Below are positions 1-4,903 of a stretch of 6,284 bases of DNA, piece after piece. The stretch covers positions 1-6,284 of the forward strand of contig QMZM01000061.1 of the NCBI GenBank assembly GCA_003663175.1, given 5' to 3'. The notes below the pieces were generated by a model. It was given only the letters and a program-made list of their open reading frames with translations. It made no database searches and was not told where the DNA came from. This DNA comes from Candidatus Altarchaeales archaeon. Its GTDB lineage: Archaea; Altiarchaeota; Altiarchaeia; IMC4; QMZM01. A program made the position numbers and the translations under genes. Position 1 is the first letter of the stretch, and each line of letters starts with the position of its first letter.

Positions 1-12
1 AGATATGGGGGG

Positions 13-41
13 TGCCTGCAATTCATCCCGAATTGCAGGCA
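13..41. repeat. Perfect 12-bp inverted repeat (stem-loop 1)
   Basis: Bases 13-24 pair without mismatch with 30-41 around the five-base loop ATCCC. A stem this long and GC-containing is unlikely by chance and should be stable at high temperature. It is followed at 45-56 by the first copy of GTGGTTGGCYGA. No T-run follows on either strand, so it does not look like an intrinsic terminator. Confidence 0.7.
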
Positions 42-78
42 GAGGTGGTTGGCCGAATCACGTGGTGATGTGATTGTA

Positions 79-104
79 CCACCCTCTTCCTTCTCAGAGG
101 GTGG
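79..104. repeat. Perfect 9-bp inverted repeat (stem-loop 2)
   Basis: Bases 79-87 pair with 96-104 around an eight-base pyrimidine-rich loop (88-95). The second copy of GTGGTTGGCYGA follows at 106-117, so the hairpin-plus-motif arrangement occurs twice in about 105 bases. The 5' arm could instead pair its ACCACC (78-83) with GGTGGT (44-49), which would enclose the small hairpin at 56-75; the region thus has two mutually exclusive folds. Confidence 0.65.
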
Positions 105-135
105 AGTGGTTGGCTGAGTTGGGGGGCGAGTTTGA

Positions 136-627
136 CTAATCCCTCACCTTGTAATAGACCTTTCTTCCAACATAGACCTTCTCGAGTAGATTATCCTTGA
201 ATAATTTACTTAGTCTTGCCGATGCCGCATTTCTACCTCTATACTTAAATTTCCTTTTTATATCATCCGCACATACCCTCTTCCTCTCCCTTACAAACTC
301 CAATATTTCTCTATCTCTCTCGGACAACTCTATTACCGCACCTTCTGTTTTGGTTTGGAACTTCTCATTCAACTCACTTAGCTGCTCTCCTATCCTCTCC
401 AATCTCTCAACTATCCTGTCCATATTCCCTAATTTCTCTAATATTGCATCAAATTTAGCATTTATCTCACGAACTATAATGTTGTTGCTCTTTCTCTCCT
501 CGGCAATTGAATATAGCATTGTAGCAATTGACACCGGGTCCGCCATCTCCTTTATGGTCTCCGATAAATCACCAACGAGCTCATCAAACTCCTTTTCATA
601 GTCCGTGATAGGATCCCTCATTTTCAT
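136..627 (-). CDS. Coiled-coil protein with C-terminal winged-helix domain, function unknown
   Basis: This 163-residue protein is not one I recognise by name. Residues 1-50 are acidic and helical; about 50-93 form a heptad-rich coiled coil (leucine/isoleucine spaced, with charged residues between), suggesting a dimer or higher oligomer. Residues 102-162 read as a winged helix: first helix around 102-115, second helix around 118-127 (ADDIKRKF), a likely recognition helix at 131-144 rich in Arg, Ser and Lys (GRNAASARLSKLF), then a beta wing at 149-162 (KVYVGRKVYYKV). No catalytic motif or membrane segment is present. The expected role is DNA binding. The promoter is embedded in a TCATGA palindrome array (641-780), which suggests that it regulates itself or nucleates a larger complex there; this link is inferred from position only. 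ATG at 627 is taken as the start; an in-frame ATG at 621 is equally possible because neither has a clear Shine-Dalgarno sequence. Confidence 0.85.
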   Translation of the reverse strand: MKMRDPITDYEKEFDELVGDLSETIKEMADPVSIATMLYSIAEERKSNNIIVREINAKFDAILEKLGNMDRIVERLERIGEQLSELNEKFQTKTEGAVIELSERDREILEFVRERKRVCADDIKRKFKYRGRNAASARLSKLFKDNLLEKVYVGRKVYYKVRD

Positions 628-640
628 CAGGACAAAATAT

Positions 641-780
641 TCATGAGTATTATGATTTAGTCATGACACATATAAATACTTTTCGGTTTTTTCATGACTT
701 AAATGATAAAATCATGAGATTTTCTCAAATAGATTATGAGACCTCATGACATAATCTGATATACTGCAATTGATTCATGA
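641..780. promoter_or_regulatory. Helically phased array of six TCATGA palindromes
   Basis: Exact TCATGA copies start at 641, 661, 692, 712, 744 and 775. Successive distances are 20, 31, 20, 32 and 31 bp, totalling 134 bp, or about 13 helical turns. One-mismatch copies fill some gaps: TTATGA at 650 and 734. Weaker matches are AAATGA at 701 and TTATGC at 786. The copy at 660-667 extends to the 8-bp palindrome GTCATGAC. The 661 copy lies between the TATA box of the 136-627 gene and its predicted transcription start, and the 641 copy falls near that start, a layout expected for an autorepressor. The array also extends towards the fibrillarin promoter. I saw no other TCATGA in the window. The binding protein is not known; the adjacent winged-helix protein is the natural candidate. 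Confidence 0.7.
670..684 (-). promoter_or_regulatory. BRE/TATA promoter of the winged-helix gene
   Basis: Read on the minus strand, a purine-rich BRE-like GAAAAG (684-679) is followed directly by TATTTATAT (678-670), a good archaeal TATA box. Placing transcription start about 25 bases downstream gives roughly position 649 and a leader of about 22 bases before ATG 627. TCATGA copies at 661-666 and 641-646 lie where a bound protein would block polymerase. Confidence 0.6.
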
Positions 781-830
781 TATAATTATGCCGGGGTAAT
801 GAACTCTGTATGTTTGATACGAAGCTTGGG

Positions 831-840
831 TCATATTTAG
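831..840 (+). promoter_or_regulatory. Candidate TATA box for fibrillarin
   Basis: The element TCATATTTAG lies about 45 bases upstream of ATG 883 and would place transcription start near 862, giving a short leader. It is not a strong TATA match, and an alternative AT-rich element at 856-866 would give a nearly leaderless transcript. No Shine-Dalgarno sequence precedes the start codon. Confidence 0.3.
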
Positions 841-882
841 TTGGGAATGCACAATATCTATTAAATCAATAATTGTTTGACA

Positions 883-1530
883 ATGGAAATATTCCCGGGA
901 GTCATCAGGATAAAAAAAGAGATAGCAACCCTAAACTCTACACCAGGTTTTAGGGTTTATGACGAGAAATTGATTAGAAAGAGAGGCAAAGAATACAGAC
1001 TCTGGGATCCATATAGAAGTAAGTTGGCCGCTGCAATACTTAATGGGCTAAGGGAATTTCCATTACACAAGAGCGGTAATGTCCTGTATCTTGGAGCATC
1101 CTCGGGAACGACGGCGAGCCATATTGCCGATATTTGCCATAAAGGCCTAATTTATTGTGTTGAATTCTCGCCAAGGATGATGCGCGATTTAATTCATGTG
1201 GCGAGGATAAAGAAGAATATGGTTCCGATTCTTGCGGATGCGAGAAGACCCGAGGAATATATCCACTCCATAGGCAAAGTTGATTTCATCTATCAAGATC
1301 TGGCACAACCGGACCAAACGGAAATTCTCATAACAAATTCAGACATATTTGTTCCAAAATTTGCTATGATCGCGATAAAGGCGAGAAGTATCGATGTAGT
1401 AAGAAAACCAAGGGACATATTTAAGGATGAGATAGATAAATTAAAGAATAAATTTAAAATCATGCAAGTCATTAATCTAAGACCCTATGACAAGGACCAT
1501 GTTCTCGTCAGTTTAAAAAACCTTCTTTAA
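883..1530 (+). CDS. flpA: Fibrillarin-like rRNA/tRNA 2'-O-methyltransferase
   Basis: The gene encodes archaeal fibrillarin, the S-adenosylmethionine-dependent methyltransferase of box C/D sRNPs, which works with Nop5, L7Ae and guide RNAs to methylate ribose 2'-hydroxyls in rRNA and tRNA. The 215-residue product is close to the usual archaeal length of about 210-230. A small N-terminal domain (1-50) precedes a Rossmann-type methyltransferase fold: SAM-binding YLGASSGTT (69-77), the acidic strand end YCVEFSPR (91-98), LADARRP (118-123) and IYQDLAQPDQ (136-145). The family's catalytic tetrad Lys-Asp-Lys-His is intact as K47, D139, K166 (in IKARS) and H206 (in DKDHVLV). ATG 883 is preferred over the in-frame TTG at 877 because the family begins about 20 residues before the conserved VYDEKLI-type segment. 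The common partner gene nop5 is not adjacent: a divergent regulator lies upstream and a convergent gene begins 20 bp downstream. Confidence 0.96.
   Translation: MEIFPGVIRIKKEIATLNSTPGFRVYDEKLIRKRGKEYRLWDPYRSKLAAAILNGLREFPLHKSGNVLYLGASSGTTASHIADICHKGLIYCVEFSPRMMRDLIHVARIKKNMVPILADARRPEEYIHSIGKVDFIYQDLAQPDQTEILITNSDIFVPKFAMIAIKARSIDVVRKPRDIFKDEIDKLKNKFKIMQVINLRPYDKDHVLVSLKNLL
1515..1520 (-). terminator. Possible T-run terminator for the CWB2-type gene
   Basis: On the minus strand a run of six T lies about 30 bases past the stop codon of the 1551-3092 gene, inside the 3' end of fibrillarin. Archaeal transcription often ends at such U-runs without a hairpin. The plus-strand gene has only TTTT at 1539-1542 after its stop. 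This is weak, position-based evidence. Confidence 0.25.
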
Positions 1531-1550
1531 TCTACTACTTTTAATCTGCT

Positions 1551-3092
1551 TCACCTTCTGGGAACATGAATCTCGATCGATGTTGGAGTAGTGACATTAA
1601 TGGAAATTCCATGTCTTCCGCGAATTGTGGTTGTTGTCTCCATTTCCTTCTTTATCTCATGCTTCTTAGCACTTATTACCTCCTCTCTGACACCTCTCGT
1701 CCTATTCTTTAAATCTTCTGTTAATGACCTTACCCGCTCTATTTCTCTACCCGCTACTGCTATGCTACGAATTTCCCACTCTATTCTTCTCTGAAACTCC
1801 GGTCTTGTCAAATTCCTCAATCTCCATCTCATCATCTCTACATTACTCTTTATCCTCTGTGCCATATCTCTTGCCCTTGTATAATTACCCCTACTTATGG
1901 AATCTAAACATTCTGTTCTCTTATAATTCAACTCTCGGATTATATTTCTGTATTCTTGAATGTCCGTAATATTCTCCTCCAAGGCGTCAATTGTAGAATT
2001 TGCAAGCTCGAAGAATTCGATACATGTCTGGTTTATCTCCTCTACCCTCTCTTTCAATTTATCGGCAATTTTAGAAATCCCATTCTTGAATTTCTCTCTT
2101 ATTTTTTGAATTCTAAATATTTCCTTCTCCACCATTCTCGCCGCAACTCTTGTGACATTTCCAGTTATGCACTCAACATCAATTCCCTGAGCTACTAATG
2201 CATCGCATATATCATCTGCAAGCCATGGAATGCCAACAACCTTTATATCTTCGTAATCTGAGGATTTTATATCCTCTATAAGCCTGGGAATCTGAGACTC
2301 ATTGCTTATTAATCTTGTCACACTATTTCCCGGATGATAAGGCGCAGAGATTTTATCCTTCCAGTTGGCAACGGCAACAACCACAAGCCTCGTCTTATTT
2401 CCTTCTGCACGCGTTCTGCTTTTTATCTTCTCTCTTATTCTCCTCGCAACCTCACTCGCATTTCCAGAGAATTTCTCCGAAATTTCAATTCCCATATCAT
2501 TGAGTTCGTTAATAATGCTATTATCAAAATTGCCAACCAACTTGACCCTCTTGACCCCCAGGGATTTCAGCGTATCATAAACAGAAGACGAAAGCGTATC
2601 ATTTGATGTTATGAGTAATGGTCTATTAATCGATTTGGCTAAATCCCTTGCAGTAATAACAAAATCGCTGTTTCCCCTCTCGGGTGTTTCTGTGTTATCT
2701 GCGACAATTACTGCCTCATCACTGCCTTCACTCCAGAAGTATTTTGCAACCTCGGATGATGTGCCGTATCTTGTCATGCCCCATATTCTAATGACATCAT
2801 AACCCTTATTCTTTAATTCATCCTCCACCCCAACTCCAACCACCGCCGGGCCACCTATGATGTAGATCGTCTTTGCATTGAGGATTTCTATTTCATTCAT
2901 TGTTTCATTTGGAATTGAGTCTTTATTTGTCAATAGAACTGGAACCCCTATCTTCTCTGCAGCCGCGGCAGAAATAAATGAATCTGGGTAATTAACATTG
3001 GTGGATAAGATAACCGCATCTATCGAGGTAACCTGTGCTGTAGCTGATATGCACAGAAATATGAATGCAAAACATAATAGAGAATATCGCAT
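1551..3092 (-). CDS. Secreted surface protein with three CWB2-type repeats and a helical C-terminal domain
   Basis: The 513-residue protein starts with a Sec signal peptide: hydrophobic residues 4-16, then ATA ending at residue 19 as the likely signal peptidase site. Three repeats of the cell wall binding repeat 2 (CWB2) type follow, at about 24-118, 126-220 and 234-320. Repeat 1 is the most typical, with AVILSTNVNYPDSF (26-39), IYIIGGPAVV (76-85) and WGMTRYGTSSEVA (104-116). Repeats 2 and 3 end similarly, in GNASEVARR (210-218) and GNVTRVAAR (311-319). Residues 321-485 are charged and almost wholly helical, probably coiled-coil, followed by a Thr-rich linker and a short beta-like tail (494-513). 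There are 13 N-x-S/T sequons and four possible extracellular cysteines (C296, C308, C357, C395). No C-terminal membrane anchor or sorting motif is seen, so attachment may rely on the repeats. In Gram-positive bacteria CWB2 domains bind S-layer-associated wall polymers; archaea lack those polymers, so the ligand here is unknown. Confidence 0.88.
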   Translation of the reverse strand: MRYSLLCFAFIFLCISATAQVTSIDAVILSTNVNYPDSFISAAAAEKIGVPVLLTNKDSIPNETMNEIEILNAKTIYIIGGPAVVGVGVEDELKNKGYDVIRIWGMTRYGTSSEVAKYFWSEGSDEAVIVADNTETPERGNSDFVITARDLAKSINRPLLITSNDTLSSSVYDTLKSLGVKRVKLVGNFDNSIINELNDMGIEISEKFSGNASEVARRIREKIKSRTRAEGNKTRLVVVAVANWKDKISAPYHPGNSVTRLISNESQIPRLIEDIKSSDYEDIKVVGIPWLADDICDALVAQGIDVECITGNVTRVAARMVEKEIFRIQKIREKFKNGISKIADKLKERVEEINQTCIEFFELANSTIDALEENITDIQEYRNIIRELNYKRTECLDSISRGNYTRARDMAQRIKSNVEMMRWRLRNLTRPEFQRRIEWEIRSIAVAGREIERVRSLTEDLKNRTRGVREEVISAKKHEIKKEMETTTTIRGRHGISINVTTPTSIEIHVPRR

Positions 3093-3098
3093 TTTTCA

Positions 3099-3106
3099 CA
3101 CCTCCT
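3099..3106 (-). promoter_or_regulatory. Near-ideal Shine-Dalgarno site of the CWB2-type gene
   Basis: On the minus strand AGGAGGTG ends six bases before ATG 3092. This matches the 3' end of archaeal 16S rRNA very well and fixes the start codon. It stands at the end of an unusually A-rich leader, and suggests strong translation, as expected for an abundant surface protein. Confidence 0.85.
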
Positions 3107-3170
3107 TTTTTTATTTTATTTAATTTTTTTATTTTATTTATTTGTTTATTTTATTTGTTTATTTTTATTA
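3106..3170. other. T-rich (plus strand) / A-rich (minus strand) asymmetric tract
   Basis: Of 65 bases on the plus strand, by hand count 51 are T, 12 A, 2 G and none C. The tract is built from loosely repeated TTTAT and TTTGTTTAT units. It forms most of the 108-bp divergent spacer. Transcribed leftwards it would give an A-rich, unstructured leader ending in a near-ideal Shine-Dalgarno site. It could also ease promoter melting for both divergent genes, or simply be slippage-prone simple sequence. Confidence 0.6.
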
Positions 3171-3173
3171 AAA
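3162..3173 (+). promoter_or_regulatory. Candidate TATA box for the NFACT-family gene
   Basis: TTTTTATTAAAA is centred about 33 bases before ATG 3201, so transcription should begin at or just before the start codon; no Shine-Dalgarno sequence is visible, which fits a leaderless or near-leaderless mRNA. The same AT-rich block could serve the divergent gene, because its reverse complement is also TATA-like. The surrounding T-richness makes the exact position uncertain. Confidence 0.4.
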
Positions 3174-3200
3174 GTTGGCATATCCCACTAAACTGGATAA

Positions 3201-4355
3201 ATGAAAGAGGGATTATCTAGCATTGATATAGGAATATTGGCGAGGGAATTTGACCAAGAATTAAAATCTGGAAGAATCGAAAGGATTTATCAAATTTCGG
3301 AGAGAGAATTGAAGATAAGGGTATATGTTAGGAATAAAGGCTCCTTGGATTTGATTATAACACCTAGGTATGTATGCATAACTAAGTATGAGCGTAAGGC
3401 ACCCAGGGTGGCATCATCATTTGCAATGCAGTTGAGAAAATACTTAAATGGTGCATTTATTAAATCCGTTTCTCAGCACAAATTTGATAGAATTATCGAG
3501 TTTGAATTGGAAAAGAAGGATACGAGGTTTTTTCTTGTGGCGGAGTTATTTAGTAGGGGGAATGTCATCCTCTGCGATTCAAATAGAAGGATCATCGGTT
3601 TATTGGAGTGGCAAAAATGGAGTGATAGAAAATTGGGAGTTTCTAATGAATATAAATATCCTCCAGAGGTTTTGAATCCTCTTGAAATTGAATTTGATAA
3701 ATTCAAAAGAATTTTGAAGAATTCCGAGAGAAGTATTGTTGCGACCCTCGCGAGAGACCTAGGTCTTGGGGGAATATTCGCAGAGGAGATATGCATCAAT
3801 TCTGGGGTTGATAAGAGTATTCCATCGATTGATATCTCGGAGGAGGATGCATCGAAGATATTCAATTCCATAATGGAAATGGCAAAAAAAATTAGAGGTG
3901 GGGAGATCGAACCAATGCTTGTATTTGACAAAGATAAAAATCCGGTAGATGTAATTCCATTCGATATGAAGATTTATGAAAAATTTTACAAAAAAGGATT
4001 CGAAACTCTGAATGATGCGGTTGATGAATACTTCTCCGCAATGGAGATATCCAAGAGCAGGAAAAAAGGGGAGGAATTATATGAGAACGAGATTAAAAGG
4101 CTAAAGAGGATTCTCGCGATCCAGGAGGACACACTCAAGGAATTGAATGAGAAATATAGGAAATATAAGAATTCTGGGGATTTAATATATCAGAATATTG
4201 ACGCAATAGATGCAATCCTTAACAAAATAGGGAAGAAATATAAAGGAGATAATCTCAATGATTTAAGGAGGGAATTCATTGGTAAGAGAATCGGCAACAT
4301 CGATATTAAAGAAATTAATAGGGATGGAACAATAATTATAAATATAGGAGAATGA
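3201..4355 (+). CDS. NFACT/Rqc2-family protein lacking the C-terminal NFACT-R region
   Basis: The product (384 residues) matches the N-terminal part of archaeal Rqc2/NEMF/RqcH proteins, which bind the large ribosomal subunit carrying a stalled peptidyl-tRNA and, in bacteria and yeast, direct C-terminal tailing. The NFACT-N domain spans about 1-170: it starts with the typical SSIDIGILAREF, has FAMQLRKYL (74-82), the Asp-Arg pair D96-R97 in KFDRIIEFE (corresponding to residues needed for tailing in RqcH/Rqc2), and AELFSRGNVIL (114-124). A helix-hairpin-helix-like segment covers about 175-225 and coiled coil about 285-325, ending in SGDLIYQNIDAIDAIL (325-340). The protein stops after a beta-like IKEINRDGTIIINIGE. 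Full-length archaeal members are about 640-670 residues, so the second coiled-coil arm and the NFACT-R domain are missing. An in-frame TAA immediately before ATG 3201 fixes the start. The stop overlaps the next gene by ATGA, an orderly end rather than a visible frameshift. Confidence 0.88.
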   Translation: MKEGLSSIDIGILAREFDQELKSGRIERIYQISERELKIRVYVRNKGSLDLIITPRYVCITKYERKAPRVASSFAMQLRKYLNGAFIKSVSQHKFDRIIEFELEKKDTRFFLVAELFSRGNVILCDSNRRIIGLLEWQKWSDRKLGVSNEYKYPPEVLNPLEIEFDKFKRILKNSERSIVATLARDLGLGGIFAEEICINSGVDKSIPSIDISEEDASKIFNSIMEMAKKIRGGEIEPMLVFDKDKNPVDVIPFDMKIYEKFYKKGFETLNDAVDEYFSAMEISKSRKKGEELYENEIKRLKRILAIQEDTLKELNEKYRKYKNSGDLIYQNIDAIDAILNKIGKKYKGDNLNDLRREFIGKRIGNIDIKEINRDGTIIINIGE

Positions 4356-4840
4356 TTGGAATTATTTCAGATACCCACGACAATATTGAAGCAATAAAGA
4401 GGGCGGTAGAATTACTTAATTCGGAGGGGGTCTCTATTGTTATTCATGCCGGCGACATAATTTCTCCATTTACTATTAGAGAATTTAAGGAATTGAGAGC
4501 AAGGCTATACGCAGTATTTGGAAACAATGACGGAGAAAAAGAAGGTCTAAAGAAAAAATTTTCTGAGATCAACGCGGAAATTCAAGAAATATTAAGAATT
4601 GAATATAAAGATAAGAAGATTTGCGTTTACCATGGCACATATGAGGAAATAGTGGATGCATTAATAAGGAGTGGGAATTATGATATCGTTATTAGAGGAC
4701 ATACACATAAACTGGATATTAGAAATTTTAGTGGGGTTTTAATGATAAATCCCGGCGAGGTCTGCGGTTATCTAACTGGAAAAATGACTCTCGTCCTTTT
4801 AGATGTGGAGAATATGAGGACCAAGGTCTGTGAGATTTGA
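4352..4840 (+). CDS. MJ0936/YfcE-like metallophosphoesterase
   Basis: This 162-residue, full-length protein belongs to the calcineurin-like phosphoesterase superfamily, YfcE/MJ0936 group, cytosolic enzymes with two divalent metals that hydrolyse phosphodiesters; the natural substrate is generally unknown. All metal-ligand motifs are present in order: ISDTHDN (D7, H9), HAGD (D35), GNND (N58), YHGT (H94) and GHTH (H117, H119). The C-terminal signature NPGEVCGYLTG (133-143) closely resembles that of the Methanocaldococcus enzyme as I remember it. Its ATG overlaps the stop of the NFACT-family gene by four bases (ATGA), so the two are probably co-transcribed and translationally coupled; AGGAG at 4346-4350 lies only one base before ATG, too close for a normal Shine-Dalgarno site. 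The next gene is convergent. Confidence 0.94.
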   Translation: MIGIISDTHDNIEAIKRAVELLNSEGVSIVIHAGDIISPFTIREFKELRARLYAVFGNNDGEKEGLKKKFSEINAEIQEILRIEYKDKKICVYHGTYEEIVDALIRSGNYDIVIRGHTHKLDIRNFSGVLMINPGEVCGYLTGKMTLVLLDVENMRTKVCEI

Positions 4841-4903
4841 TCTATTTACCATACTTCGCCATTACCCGCTTTCTCTAAGCAAGTGTAGTTGCAGAGTTAG
4901 GTC
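4841..4903. other. Convergent spacer between the phosphoesterase and glnA
   Basis: Sixty-three bases separate two convergent stop codons. The only structure is a modest stem (4873-4876 with 4893-4896 and 4879-4882 with 4889-4892, two bulged A) with no T-run on either strand. I cannot identify a convincing terminator for either gene. Confidence 0.4.

Larger units (their letters stand above)
1..134. other. GC-rich structured non-coding stretch, possible edge of an ncRNA
   Basis: No plausible reading frame covers this stretch. It is about 57% G+C (74 of 130 bases by hand count), whereas the intergenic DNA at 628-876 is clearly AT-rich. It contains two perfect stem-loops (13-41 and 79-104), a weaker one (56-61 pairing with 70-75), and two copies of GTGGTTGGCYGA (45-56 and 106-117), each starting one to three bases after a strong stem. 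G6 runs lie at 7-12 and 121-126. In AT-rich thermophilic archaea, GC-rich islands that fold well are often stable RNA genes, so a structured RNA cut by the window edge is plausible. Alternatives are a hairpin-rich 3' UTR of the minus-strand gene ending at 136, or a small repeat element. I could not match it to tRNA, 5S rRNA, SRP RNA, RNase P RNA or a box C/D guide, and the strand is undetermined. Confidence 0.4.

Noticed and set aside
65..117. Box C/D guide RNA with GTGATGT as box C and CTGA as box D
   Set aside because: The C box has a mismatch, no convincing internal C'/D' pair is present, no terminal stem can form, and the region between them folds into a 9-bp hairpin, which a guide would not.
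1..130. tRNA, 5S rRNA, SRP RNA or RNase P RNA
   Set aside because: No T-loop, 5S core, SRP helix 8 tetraloop context or RNase P conserved segments could be recognised. A fragment cut by the window edge cannot be excluded.
197..601. 134-codon open frame on the plus strand
   Set aside because: It lies wholly antisense to the 136-627 gene, its Ser/Leu-rich composition is what the complement of Lys/Glu-rich helices gives, and it has no domain features. The minus-strand protein is clearly the real one.
641..780. CRISPR array
   Set aside because: The repeated unit is only six bases with spacers of 14-26 bases; CRISPR repeats are much longer. Operator or iteron sites fit better.
3473..3931. 152-codon open frame on the minus strand
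   Set aside because: It is antisense to the NFACT-N domain, which has strong family motifs, and shows no recognisable protein features.
4356..4397. Frameshifted continuation of the NFACT-family gene
   Set aside because: The same frame past the stop gives 13 codons unlike the family and then a stop, and the overlapping frame encodes a complete phosphoesterase from its canonical N-terminus.
4873..4896. Hairpin terminator between the convergent genes
   Set aside because: The stem is only 4+4 bp with two bulged bases, and no T-run follows on either strand.
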